DNA of 64,000 nucleotides. Source: Aquimarina rhabdastrellae. Its GTDB lineage: Bacteria; Bacteroidota; Bacteroidia; Flavobacteriales; Flavobacteriaceae. The notes under the pieces were generated by a model. The model had not been told where the DNA came from. It saw only the letters and a program-made list of their open reading frames with translations, and did no database searches. Positions 1 to 8,231 of this stretch are shown here, in pieces. Numbering within the stretch: position 1 is the stretch's first letter; every line of letters begins with the position of its first letter. The position numbers and the translations under genes are program-made. The stretch is from contig CANDNT010000017.1 in NCBI GenBank assembly GCA_947387485.1, positions 1 through 64,000 of the forward strand, in the 5' to 3' direction.

Positions 1-157
1 TACCTCCAATTTTTTCAAAACACCCATTATTTTCTCGAAATTTGCGCTAAAGTTGTGCATATAAATTAAAGTGTCGTTACTTCAATTTACTGCTATTTAG
101 TAGTTTGCACAACTTTCTTCAAATGCACCACGGGTATTTAGTATTTTCGTTTTATCT

Positions 158-637
158 ATGAAAGCGCTATCTGTAAAAGAAATCAAAACAGAACTTAATC
201 AACGATCACAAAGTGAATTAGTTGAATTATGTTTACACTTATCAAAATTTAAAAAAGAAAATAAAGAGTTACTTACATATTTACTTTTTGAATCTGATCA
301 TGAAGAAGGATATATCCAATCAGTAAAAGAAGAAATAGATCTTTTATTTGAAGAGATCAACACTCAATCTTTCTATTTTATAAAGAAAAGTATTCGTAAA
401 ATTCTAAGACGGCTTAAAACCTACATTCGCTATTCTAAGCAAAAAGAAACCGAAGTTGAATTACTCTTATATTTTTGTACAAAACTTAAACATTTTTCTC
501 CCTCTATAAAAAAGAGTACCATATTAAAAAACTTATATCATAGAGAGTTATTAGCCATACAAAAAAAGGTTACCAAATTACATGAAGATTTACAATACGA
601 TTATCAATTAGAAATAGTAAAATTAGAATCACTTTAA
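158..637 (+). CDS. Conserved-looking hypothetical protein, 159 aa
   Basis: I do not recognise the family. The product is charged, mostly alpha-helical by eye and rich in Lys, Glu and Leu. It has no signal peptide or membrane segment, so it is probably cytoplasmic. Residues 5-40 and 75-110 look like amphipathic helices. The ATG at 158 is the first in-frame start and lies about 15 nt after a near-match to the Bacteroidota -7 box (TATTTTCG). It stands alone, with 198 bp before the deoC-deoD pair. Codon use resembles that of the neighbours. Coding status is fairly sure; function is unknown. Confidence 0.7.
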   Translation: MKALSVKEIKTELNQRSQSELVELCLHLSKFKKENKELLTYLLFESDHEEGYIQSVKEEIDLLFEEINTQSFYFIKKSIRKILRRLKTYIRYSKQKETEVELLLYFCTKLKHFSPSIKKSTILKNLYHRELLAIQKKVTKLHEDLQYDYQLEIVKLESL

Positions 638-835
638 TATTATTTTCTAGTCTTATTAGCTGACAAAATTTCTCCTTTTCAATATCTTTGTTTACGTACT
701 AATTGATGCGTCATATTATCATTAAATTAAATAGACTCTATAGTTAATATCATATTTTTTTCATCAAAAAAATGATTATTATCATAGTTTTCACTTGCTA
801 GTTAGCCTAATATTGCCATCGCTTAAATTTCATCT

Positions 836-1480
836 ATGAATCTTTCAACTTATATCGATCATACTATACTCAAAGCTACAGCCACTGTACAAGACATAAA
901 AAACTTGTGTAAAGAAGCTAAAACTTATAATTTTTATGCTGTTTGTGTCAATGGCGCTTATGTAACTCTTGCTGTAAACGAATTAAAAGATACCGATATA
1001 AAAGTAGCTGCTGTTGTAGGATTTCCTCTTGGAGCAAATACTACAGCATCAAAAGTTTTTGAAGCACAAGATGCTATAGAAAATGGAGCTACAGAGATCG
1101 ATATGGTTATCAATATTGGACTCTTAAAATCTGAAGAAATACAAGCTATCACAGATGAAATTAAAGCTATAAAAAAAGTAATTGGTCATCATACCTTAAA
1201 AGTAATCTTAGAAAATTGCTATCTCACCGATCAAGAGAAACGCATAGCTAGTAATGCTGCTCTTGAAGCTGGTGCAGATTTTATAAAAACCTCAACAGGT
1301 TTTGGTACAGGTGGCGCCACCCCAGAGGATATTGCCCTGATGAAGAGTGAAGTAAAAGATGCCCTACAGATCAAAGCTTCAGGAGGAATTAGAGATACCG
1401 ATACGGCTAACAGTTATATTTCATTAGGTGTATCTCGTATTGGTACCTCCTCTGGTATTTCTATAGTTAAAAATAGTTAG
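836..1480 (+). CDS. deoC: Deoxyribose-phosphate aldolase
   Basis: DeoC cleaves 2-deoxy-D-ribose 5-phosphate to glyceraldehyde 3-phosphate and acetaldehyde in cytoplasmic deoxynucleoside catabolism. The 214-residue class I aldolase barrel carries the Schiff-base lysine in the motif DFIKTSTGFGTGGAT (Lys151) and the second conserved lysine in KASGGIR (Lys180). The N-terminal YIDHTILKA motif is also typical. Length fits the short DeoC subfamily. The stop is followed two bases later by the deoD start, so the two are almost certainly cotranscribed and link phosphorolysis of deoxynucleosides to central carbon metabolism. Confidence 0.96.
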   Translation: MNLSTYIDHTILKATATVQDIKNLCKEAKTYNFYAVCVNGAYVTLAVNELKDTDIKVAAVVGFPLGANTTASKVFEAQDAIENGATEIDMVINIGLLKSEEIQAITDEIKAIKKVIGHHTLKVILENCYLTDQEKRIASNAALEAGADFIKTSTGFGTGGATPEDIALMKSEVKDALQIKASGGIRDTDTANSYISLGVSRIGTSSGISIVKNS

Positions 1481-1482
1481 TC

Positions 1483-2181
1483 ATGAGTTTACATATCAAT
1501 GCAAAACAAGGGACTATTGCCGAAACAGTTTTACTCCCAGGCGATCCCATGCGTGCCAAATGGATTGCAGAAACTTTTCTAGAGCAATCCGAATGTTACA
1601 ATACGGTAAGAGGAATGTATGGATATACAGGAACATATCAAGGTAAACGTATTTCTGTACAAGGAACAGGAATGGGAATTCCCTCTACACTTATCTATTG
1701 TCATGAATTGATTACACAATATGGAGTCAAAAATTTGATTAGAGTAGGTTCGGCAGGATCCTATCAACAAGAAGTAACATTAAGAGATATTGTTATCGCC
1801 ATGGCTGCGTCTACTACTTCGAGTATTAATAGTAACCGTTTTCCTAACGCTTATTATGCCCCTACTGCAAATTTTGAGCTATTTCAAAAAGCATTACAAT
1901 ACGCACAAAAAAATGACATTGCTATAAAAGCTGGAAACGTTTTGTCTGCAGATGTATTTTATGAAGATCAGTTTGAAAATTATAAAAAATGGAGTGCTAT
2001 GGGAGTCTTGTGTGTTGAAATGGAAACAGCTGGACTGTATTCTATTGCAGCAAAACACAATGTAAATGCTTTAAGTATTCTTACTATTTCAGATTCATTA
2101 GTTACTGGTGAACAAACTACAGCTCAAGAACGTGAATCTTCTTTTAAGCCAATGATAGAAATAGCCCTATCATTAGCTTAA
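1483..2181 (+). CDS. deoD: Purine-nucleoside phosphorylase, DeoD type
   Basis: DeoD catalyses phosphorolysis of purine (deoxy)nucleosides to free base and (deoxy)ribose 1-phosphate. The 232-residue protein shows the phosphate-binding LLPGDPMRAKWIA near residue 20, RVGSAGS near residue 88, the nucleoside-binding VEMETAGLY near residue 180 and the catalytic Asp in TISDSL near residue 203. Length equals the hexameric trimer-of-dimers class. It begins two bases after deoC and is followed by a strong hairpin terminator, which defines a two-gene salvage operon. Deoxyribose 1-phosphate must be isomerised before DeoC can use it; no deoB is present in this window. Confidence 0.95.
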   Translation: MSLHINAKQGTIAETVLLPGDPMRAKWIAETFLEQSECYNTVRGMYGYTGTYQGKRISVQGTGMGIPSTLIYCHELITQYGVKNLIRVGSAGSYQQEVTLRDIVIAMAASTTSSINSNRFPNAYYAPTANFELFQKALQYAQKNDIAIKAGNVLSADVFYEDQFENYKKWSAMGVLCVEMETAGLYSIAAKHNVNALSILTISDSLVTGEQTTAQERESSFKPMIEIALSLA

Positions 2182-2228
2182 CTATTAAAGAATTTACTCA
2201 TTATATAATAATATACAAGCATATATTA

Positions 2229-2271
2229 AAAAAGAGACCGAGAATAATATCAATTATTTTCGGTCTCTTTA
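2229..2271 (+). terminator. Rho-independent terminator after deoCD
   Basis: The inverted repeat AAGAGACCGAGAATAAT / ATTATTTTCGGTCTCTT has one G-U pair and A- and T-rich flanks on both sides. It lies between convergent deoD and the transaldolase gene and can serve both strands. Confidence 0.85.
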
Positions 2272-2294
2272 ATTATTTTATTTCTAAAATATTC

Positions 2295-2951
2295 TTAGCT
2301 ATTTCCTTTTTTGTAATCTGCCAAGAATTTTTCTAATCCTATATCAGTAAGAGGGTGTTTTAATAAACCTTCTATAGATGATAATGGTCCAGTCATTACA
2401 TCAGAACCGATTTTTGCACATTCTAATACGTGCATAGTATGACGTACAGATGCTGCTAAAATTTCAGTTTCAAAATTATAGTTATCATAAATCAATCTTA
2501 TCTCTGCAATAAGGTTTAGACCATCAGTAGAGATATCATCTAACCTTCCTATAAATGGAGATACATAAGTCGCTCCTGCTTTGGCAGCTAATAACGCTTG
2601 TCCTGCAGAAAATACTAAGGTACAGTTTGTTTTGATTCCTTTATCACTAAAGTATTTAATTGCTTTCACTCCATCTTTGATCATTGGTATCTTAACTACA
2701 ATACGCTCATGAAGTGCCGCCAACTCTTCTCCTTCTTTGATCATTCCTTCATAATCTGTAGCAATTACCTCTGCACTAACATCTCCTGTAGCTATTTCAC
2801 AGATTTTTTTATAGTGATTCAAGATATTTTCTCTTCCAGTAATTCCCTCTTTGGCCATTAAAGATGGGTTTGTTGTAACTCCATCTAATACTCCTAAATC
2901 TTGGGCTTCTTTGATTTGATCAAGATTTGCGGTATCTATAAAAAATTTCAT
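2295..2951 (-). CDS. Transaldolase, small MipB/TalC (FSA-like) family
   Basis: A cytoplasmic class I aldolase that most likely acts as transaldolase in the non-oxidative pentose phosphate pathway; fructose-6-phosphate aldolase activity is the alternative for this small family. The 218-residue protein begins MKFFIDTANLDQIKEA and carries the GVTTNPSL motif near residue 26, the Schiff-base lysine region VKIPM near residue 84 and GATYVSPFIGRLDD near residue 125. SVRHTMHV near residue 160 is the phosphate-binding part. It is probably monocistronic, with a candidate -7 box on the minus strand at 3002-3009. It converges on the deoCD operon. Confidence 0.9.
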   Translation of the reverse strand: MKFFIDTANLDQIKEAQDLGVLDGVTTNPSLMAKEGITGRENILNHYKKICEIATGDVSAEVIATDYEGMIKEGEELAALHERIVVKIPMIKDGVKAIKYFSDKGIKTNCTLVFSAGQALLAAKAGATYVSPFIGRLDDISTDGLNLIAEIRLIYDNYNFETEILAASVRHTMHVLECAKIGSDVMTGPLSSIEGLLKHPLTDIGLEKFLADYKKGNS

Positions 2952-3006
2952 AGTGCTCTGTTTATATATTAAATACTATTTTTTGTTCTTTTTTGAAAGT
3001 TCAAAA

Positions 3007-3825
3007 TTACAACTTATAATGATTCATTAATAATTTCTCATACATTTTATCCGGAAGTATTCTTTTTAATACAATAGAAAACTTCTGCATAAATTCTCCT
3101 ACTTTATAATGAACTTTAGGCTTAGGTCTTTTAATAATAGCTAGTACTGCTTTTGCCATCTCTAAAGGATCTTTTCCTGCATCTACATGTTCATCCATTA
3201 ATTCTAAAGTATTCCCATAGACTTCTTCATATGGCGAGTCTTTTATAATCGGTGCATGAAATCTTCCTGCTGCTATATTGGTAGCAAAATCTCCAGGAGC
3301 TACATTAGTCATTTCTATATTAAAAGGCTTTAACTCCATACGCCATGCTTCTGTGGTAATCTCCAAAGCTGCCTTAGAAGCACTATAAATCCCTCTATAT
3401 GGTAATCCCATATATCCTGCTATAGAAGTAATATTAATGATAAGTCCTTTTTTTTGAGATCTCATTAAAGGCAATGCGCTTTTAATAACGTTAAGCGGAC
3501 CAAAATAATTAGTATCAAAATTTTTCTGAATTTCTTCTTCAGGTATTTCTTCTATAGGTCCTGTAATTCCAGCACCTGCATTATTAATTAGAATATCTAA
3601 TCTTCCTTCTTTTTCTTTAATAGTTGCTATAGCATTATTTATACTTGCTACCTTAGTAACATCTAACGCTATCAAAGGGATGATCGAATCACTATAGCGA
3701 TCTGGATTACGACTGGTACCATAAACGATATACCCGTGCTGTAATAAATATTCTCCTATAGATTTTCCTATTCCCGAAGAACCTCCTGTTATTAAAACTA
3801 CTTCTGATTTAGATTGCTTACTCAT
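3007..3825 (-). CDS. Short-chain dehydrogenase/reductase
   Basis: A Rossmann-fold NAD(P)-dependent oxidoreductase of the classical SDR family, 272 aa, cytoplasmic. The cofactor motif is TGGSSGIG near residue 13, the NNAG motif lies near residue 80, and the catalytic triad is Ser in NITSIAG, Tyr and Lys in YSASK near residues 145-152. The C-terminal 40 residues are basic and include KPKVHYKVGEF, a signature shared by the group that also holds 17-beta-hydroxysteroid and retinol dehydrogenases. Substrate cannot be told from the sequence. A candidate -7 box (TACTTTTG on the minus strand) lies at 3888-3895. Confidence 0.9.
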   Translation of the reverse strand: MSKQSKSEVVLITGGSSGIGKSIGEYLLQHGYIVYGTSRNPDRYSDSIIPLIALDVTKVASINNAIATIKEKEGRLDILINNAGAGITGPIEEIPEEEIQKNFDTNYFGPLNVIKSALPLMRSQKKGLIINITSIAGYMGLPYRGIYSASKAALEITTEAWRMELKPFNIEMTNVAPGDFATNIAAGRFHAPIIKDSPYEEVYGNTLELMDEHVDAGKDPLEMAKAVLAIIKRPKPKVHYKVGEFMQKFSIVLKRILPDKMYEKLLMNHYKL

Positions 3826-4134
3826 ACCACAAATATCAGTTTTTTTTAAACGTATGCATAATTCTTATTAAAAAACTAAACCTATCTCAAAAGTAAAATC
3901 TTTCTCTTGAAATATCTTCTTACTAAACACCTCTCAAAAGAGCTGATTTCACTTATATAAATCATAATTTCAAAAAAGAAAAATAAAATTTTATATACAA
4001 GTAACACTAAATAATTTGAGAACTCATTAAAGTCTATTATATTAGTATACAACATTTAAGAAACATTCTTTTATAGAGTAACTTATTACTCTACTCAATA
4101 CTCTAACTAACAACATTGACTAATTAATAATCCT
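3826..4134. other. 309-bp AT-rich divergent intergenic region
   Basis: This lies between two divergent genes (SDR leftward, transporter rightward). Apart from a minus-strand TACTTTTG box at 3888-3895 I see no gene, RNA or clear hairpin in it. It must hold the promoters of both neighbours. Confidence 0.5.
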
Positions 4135-5007
4135 ATGACTGCTACCGAAATTATAAGTAAAGTATTTTTACCATTATCTCTTGCTATCATTATGCTTGGG
4201 ATGGGAATGACTTTAGTTCCTGCCGATTTTACTAGAATTATAAAATATCCCAAAGCAATTTTAATTGGTCTAACCAATCAACTTATCCTTTTACCAATTA
4301 TTGGTTTTTCATTAGCCGTAGTCTTTAACTTAAGCCCAATAATGGCTGTTGGATTAATGATTTTGGCAGCCTGCCCAGGAGGTGCTACTAGTAATTTGAT
4401 AACCCAAGTTAGTAGGGGAAATATTGCTTTGTCGGTTTCATTAACAGCTATAACAAGTTTTGTTAGTATCGTTACAATTCCATTTATTTTGTCTTATTCA
4501 ATTGATTATTTTGGCGCTGATACCGATAGCATAATAAAATTACCCATATTAGATACCATATTACAAATAATGGTCATTACAGTTATACCTATATCTATAG
4601 GTATGTTTATTCGAAAGCTTAAACCAAATTTTGCCAATCGAATGGAAAAACCAATGCGTCTTGCTTCAACTGTAATTTTTATTATTGTTTTTATTGCTGT
4701 AATAGTCGCTAATCTAAATATAATAGGTAAGGCAATGAAAGATGTAGGCCTAGTTACGCTTTTATTAAATCTATTAACAATGGGATTAGGTTATTTAACC
4801 TCAAGGTTTTTTAAATTAGATTTAAGAAATGCTATTTCTATTACTATTGAGAGCGGAATACAAAACGGAACACTTGCCATTGTTATTGCTACAACCATAT
4901 TAAACAATATAGAAATGGGAATTCCTACTGGAGCATACGCTATATGGATGTTCCTTACTGGAGGAATTTTAATGTGGCAGCTCGGAAAAAGATCTAACGT
5001 AGATTAG
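4135..5007 (+). CDS. Bile acid:sodium symporter (BASS) family transporter
   Basis: An integral inner-membrane protein of 290 aa with about nine hydrophobic segments starting at residue 10. Family marks are the ACPGGATSNLIT segment near residue 80, which lies in the crossover and sodium-binding region of BASS transporters, and ESGIQNGTLA near residue 240. The likely role is sodium-coupled uptake of an organic anion; despite the family name, bile acid is an unlikely substrate in a free-living marine bacterium. It is a single gene with no obvious partner, and no -7 box of consensus type precedes it closely. Confidence 0.88.
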   Translation: MTATEIISKVFLPLSLAIIMLGMGMTLVPADFTRIIKYPKAILIGLTNQLILLPIIGFSLAVVFNLSPIMAVGLMILAACPGGATSNLITQVSRGNIALSVSLTAITSFVSIVTIPFILSYSIDYFGADTDSIIKLPILDTILQIMVITVIPISIGMFIRKLKPNFANRMEKPMRLASTVIFIIVFIAVIVANLNIIGKAMKDVGLVTLLLNLLTMGLGYLTSRFFKLDLRNAISITIESGIQNGTLAIVIATTILNNIEMGIPTGAYAIWMFLTGGILMWQLGKRSNVD

Positions 5008-5205
5008 AAATAGAAAGAATTAATTTCAATTAGAAAAATGAACTACTTATTGGTTTTAATTTTAGCCATATTCTAAACTTGAGAAAGAAATTCCTATTAT
5101 TTAAACTATAAATATCTTTTTAGATTATGCCTCCTAAATAAAGAATATTAACTCCTATTGTAACATTCTATAGTAAGTATCATCTATCATGATAAAAATA
5201 TATCA

Positions 5206-6297
5206 ATGAAACGACTATCTTTTCTAATCAACATCTTAATTACTTTAATAATTCTTGGATGTAAAGAAAAACAACCGAATAAAGAATTAACAACAGAAAA
5301 CCTTATTAATAACAAAGTTGTTTTTAAAATTGATGAACGAACAGAATTTTTTCGAACAATTTTTAACCTTGCAGTACAAGATGTTTTACCAGAAGATATT
5401 AGACCTTGTCAAACAGCTTATTTAAAAAGAGTTAACGAACACTTTTTACCATTTAAAAAACACCCTCTTATTGAATGGGTATATGAAGACGAAAACATAG
5501 GAATTGATTTCTCGACTATTGGGCTGATGTATAAAAGCTTAGAAAATTTTGAATTTGACAGTACTTATGAAAAAAAACTCAAATCTTATGGTTTAAAAAA
5601 AGAGACACTTGATTCTATACAACCTTTGATGCTCGACTTTTATCAAAAGTCAGGATTCCATAAGTTTTTTGAGAACAATAAAGAATATTATCAAAATGCC
5701 ATTTCAAAAATTGAAAATGAAGTTTCTGAAGAAAATCTTTTCGGAAAAGTAATGGATTTTTACCAAGAGAAACAAGACGGATTAGAACTAGTTGTATTTG
5801 TAGAACTCACTAATAATGCGAATAATAAAGCTATAGATTTCTATGACAATTACAATTCAAATAAAAGAGCGCTTATTTTGATAAATTATTGTGATGATTA
5901 TATAAAGCCAAATGAAACAAACGAATCTATGGTTTTAAACAATTCGATTAGAGGTATTTTATATCATGAAACCTCTCATCTTTTTACAACAAAATTATTA
6001 AAAAAACATATCGGAGATTTAACTCAATATAAATCAATTTGTGAAGACTGTAGTGATACTCAAATAATGAATAAAGTTGATCATATGATTGTGTTTCCAC
6101 TTCAAGCTGCGATGATGAAAAGATTTGATAATAATAACGGAGGTCATGATTTTTATGTAAACAAATGTGAAGATGTAAGAAAAGAAATTTACAAACGCTT
6201 AAGCGATTATCAACCAGAAAATAAAATTCCGTTTGAAAGCATCTATGTAGAATGTATTAATCTCATTAAAGAAGCTTCTAAATCAAAACACAAATAG
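5206..6297 (+). CDS. DUF4932-like lipoprotein with HExxH motif
   Basis: A 363-residue predicted lipoprotein: the signal peptide ends in IILGC with Cys19 as the lipidated residue. Residues 40-110 (VFKIDERTEFFRTIFNLA, then HFLPFKKHPLI) resemble the start of DUF4932, a Bacteroidota family of putative zinc metallopeptidases. The motif YHETSH holds a canonical HExxH at residues 254-258, consistent with a peptidase active site, and a further acidic ligand could lie in the following 60 residues. The gene converges on a small leader-containing peptide gene on the other strand, with a shared terminator between them. The family call is from memory; the metallopeptidase role is inference from the motif. 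Confidence 0.7.
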   Translation: MKRLSFLINILITLIILGCKEKQPNKELTTENLINNKVVFKIDERTEFFRTIFNLAVQDVLPEDIRPCQTAYLKRVNEHFLPFKKHPLIEWVYEDENIGIDFSTIGLMYKSLENFEFDSTYEKKLKSYGLKKETLDSIQPLMLDFYQKSGFHKFFENNKEYYQNAISKIENEVSEENLFGKVMDFYQEKQDGLELVVFVELTNNANNKAIDFYDNYNSNKRALILINYCDDYIKPNETNESMVLNNSIRGILYHETSHLFTTKLLKKHIGDLTQYKSICEDCSDTQIMNKVDHMIVFPLQAAMMKRFDNNNGGHDFYVNKCEDVRKEIYKRLSDYQPENKIPFESIYVECINLIKEASKSKHK

Positions 6298-6387
6298 TCT
6301 ATATTAATAAAAAATCAGATGTAATAAATAATTCAAAATGTCTGGTATATAACAATCCATTAAAAGTATTTTAGTTTCTTTATAGAA

Positions 6388-6418
6388 AAAAACCTATTCA
6401 TATCTGAATAGGTTTTCT
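6388..6418. terminator. Bidirectional hairpin terminator
   Basis: AAACCTATTC / GAATAGGTTT form a 10-bp perfect stem with a 6-nt loop (ATATCT), with A-runs on the left and T-rich sequence on the right. It separates the convergent HExxH lipoprotein gene and the small peptide gene. Confidence 0.85.
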
Positions 6419-6432
6419 ATGATTAGTTCTTT

Positions 6433-6624
6433 TTAGTATTCACAAACTCCAAAATATGGAGGTCTATACATCATACAAATACCTACTTCTAAAACTTGTC
6501 CATTATCATCTCTTACAATACAGTCACGATGTGTTCTACAACTTTGCCTTCCTGCAAAGATTTGCTTTTGTTCATGTCTATTTAATTTGATTACCCCTTC
6601 TAGATTGAAAATTTTTTCTTTCAT
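6433..6624 (-). CDS. Small leader peptide precursor, putative bacteriocin-like/RiPP-like
   Basis: The 63-residue product has a leader-like N-terminus (residues 1-25) with LNRHEQKQIFAG, close to the L-S/N-R-x-E-Q-K-x-I-x-GG leader common in Bacteroidota secreted peptides processed by C39-peptidase ABC exporters. Here the double glycine is Ala24-Gly25. The putative core (residues 26-63) is 38 aa with four cysteines at 29, 35, 50 and 61 and a PPYFG segment, so two disulfides or other Cys modification are possible. No maturation enzyme or C39 exporter is next to it. A hairpin terminator follows directly. An unprocessed small protein is the alternative; the bacteriocin role is inference. Confidence 0.6.
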   Translation of the reverse strand: MKEKIFNLEGVIKLNRHEQKQIFAGRQSCRTHRDCIVRDDNGQVLEVGICMMYRPPYFGVCEY

Positions 6625-6800
6625 GATTATAAGATTTTAAGATTAGATTGTATTTACAAGTTTAATCAATTATTCTCTATTATGTATTCTGAAAAACCAC
6701 AAAATAAGTAAGGTATTCTACTAATTAACAATTATTTAAATCGACACACTTTAAACTTTTTTCAATATTAAAAATGAATTAAAAAAGGGAATGATTTGTA

Positions 6801-6817
6801 TTGACTTTCAAAGTCAA
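6801..6817. promoter_or_regulatory. Perfect 17-bp palindrome, possible operator
   Basis: TTGACTTTCAAAGTCAA has 8-bp arms around a central C. It lies 24 bp from the 3' end of the SRP RNA gene and about 180 bp upstream of the leader-peptide gene. It has no T-tract, so a protein-binding site is more likely than a terminator. The function is not shown. Confidence 0.35.
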
Positions 6818-6841
6818 GAAGGTAACTTTATTGCATAAAAA

Positions 6842-6938
6842 AAGGCAAGCTACCTACATCACACCGCTACAACCGTTTACCTTTGCTGCGTTCCCGCCCT
6901 GGAGGATTCAACAGGAGCTAGTTGTGTAGGACTTGCCG
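6842..6938 (-). ncRNA. ffs: Signal recognition particle RNA, small bacterial (4.5S-like)
   Basis: On the minus strand the RNA starts near GGCAAGTCCTACACAAC and ends GTAGGTAGCTTGCC. The ends pair (GGCAAG with CTTGCC, CCTACA with TGTAGG) to form one long hairpin of about 97 nt. The apical domain carries GGCGGGAACGCAGCAAAGGT, the Ffh-binding internal loop and GGAA-type tetraloop region as seen in Flavobacteria. A T-run follows the 3' end at once, so the RNA hairpin probably acts as its own terminator. It partners with Ffh to target membrane proteins. Confidence 0.93.
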
Positions 6939-6942
6939 GGTG

Positions 6943-6972
6943 CAAATATACAACCTTTCTTTAGTTCTGCAA
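6943..6972 (-). promoter_or_regulatory. Promoter of the SRP RNA gene
   Basis: On the minus strand, TTG (6970-6972) is followed by exactly 19 bp and then TATATTTG (6943-6950), a full match to the Bacteroidota TTTG-N19-TAnnTTTG pattern. Its predicted start site, about 5-7 nt further on, coincides with the 5' end of the SRP RNA. Confidence 0.85.
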
Positions 6973-7027
6973 GCATTTTTTTACTCGAATTAAAATAAAT
7001 ATCTTGCTCAAAAATTAAATCTGAGTC

Positions 7028-8116
7028 ATGAAAATACATAAATTATTAACATTCACTATATTATCTTTAACACTTATTTCATGCGGAAGTAATACAGGAA
7101 AGAAAAAAAATTTCTTTTCTGCCGAAATTCCTAATAAACAGACCAAATTTAAGCTAGGAGAAACCTTAAATATCGGTATAAAGAATCCAAAAAATAAAGT
7201 AATCGATTCTGTAACCTATACTTTTCAAGGTAAAAAAACAGCGCTTACTACAAATGCAACTTCTTTTTCAGAAAAATTTGATACAGAAAAACTAGGAAAC
7301 CATACTGTAGCTATAGAAGTATTCTTTGAAAACACATCACAAAAATTAGATAAGAAGATCACTTTACTTAATAATAAAGCACCACAATTATATAAATTCA
7401 ATATCATTGCTTCTTATCCTCATGATCAAAAAGCATTTACACAAGGATTAGAGTTTGTAGGTGATACCTTATATGAGAGTACTGGCCAAAATGGATTTTC
7501 TTCATTAAGAAAAGTTGACTATAAAACAGGGAAAGTATTACTCAAAAAAGATGTTCCTCAACAGTATTTTGCAGAAGGAATTACTATACTTAATAATAAG
7601 ATTTATCAACTAACTTGGTTAGCAAAACAAGGTTTTGTATATGATTTGGCTTCTTTAGAAAAAACAGGAAACTTCTCTTATGGACAAAGTAAACAAGGAT
7701 GGGGACTATGTAATGATGGTACTACAATCTATAAAAGTGATGGTTCAAATAAAATATGGTTATTAGATGCTGAAACTTTAGCCGAAAAAGGAGCTATCCA
7801 GATTACCACAAATAAAAGTGTAAAATCTAATTTCAACGAATTAGAATGGGTTAATGGTAAAATCTATGCCAATACCTGGCCTAAAAATGGAGCTACAGAT
7901 AAAAGTAAATTGAAAGAAAGTATCTCTATTATTAATCCTAAAAATGGAGCACTTGAAGCTGTAATTGATTTAAGAAGTCTTCGCACTCATGTTACACAAC
8001 ATGAAGAATTAGATGTTTTAAATGGTATTGCTTATAAATCTGATTCAAATCAACTGTTTGTAACAGGGAAAAATTGGGATAAAATATTTGAAATCGAAGT
8101 TGTAAAACCCAATTAA
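7028..8116 (+). CDS. Glutaminyl-peptide cyclotransferase, plant/bacterial type, lipoprotein
   Basis: The enzyme cyclises N-terminal Gln of peptides to pyroglutamate. The 362-residue protein has a lipoprotein signal ending LTLISCGS (Cys19), an N-terminal beta-rich segment of about 100 residues, and a C-terminal five-bladed propeller of the glutamine cyclotransferase family from about residue 120: FTQGLEF, YESTGQNG, KVDYKTGKVL and NELEWVNGKIYAN are typical. In Bacteroidota, periplasmic N-terminal pyroglutamate is common on proteins cleaved after Ala-Gln by signal peptidase I, which suits this location. It is a single gene next to the SRP RNA. Confidence 0.92.
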   Translation: MKIHKLLTFTILSLTLISCGSNTGKKKNFFSAEIPNKQTKFKLGETLNIGIKNPKNKVIDSVTYTFQGKKTALTTNATSFSEKFDTEKLGNHTVAIEVFFENTSQKLDKKITLLNNKAPQLYKFNIIASYPHDQKAFTQGLEFVGDTLYESTGQNGFSSLRKVDYKTGKVLLKKDVPQQYFAEGITILNNKIYQLTWLAKQGFVYDLASLEKTGNFSYGQSKQGWGLCNDGTTIYKSDGSNKIWLLDAETLAEKGAIQITTNKSVKSNFNELEWVNGKIYANTWPKNGATDKSKLKESISIINPKNGALEAVIDLRSLRTHVTQHEELDVLNGIAYKSDSNQLFVTGKNWDKIFEIEVVKPN

Positions 8117-8184
8117 AAATAATACACTCATATACAAATAGTTATACATTTTATTGAAACATTATAATAAATAGACAGTTATTA

Positions 8185-8213
8185 TTGTATAATCATAATA
8201 AAATGTACCTTTG
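8185..8213 (+). promoter_or_regulatory. Promoter of the DEAD-box helicase gene
   Basis: TTG at 8185-8187, 18 bp, then TACCTTTG at 8206-8213. Transcription should start near 8220, which excludes the in-frame TTG at 8211 and makes ATG 8232 the start. Confidence 0.8.
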
Positions 8214-8231
8214 CGGCTTTATTTTAAGTAT

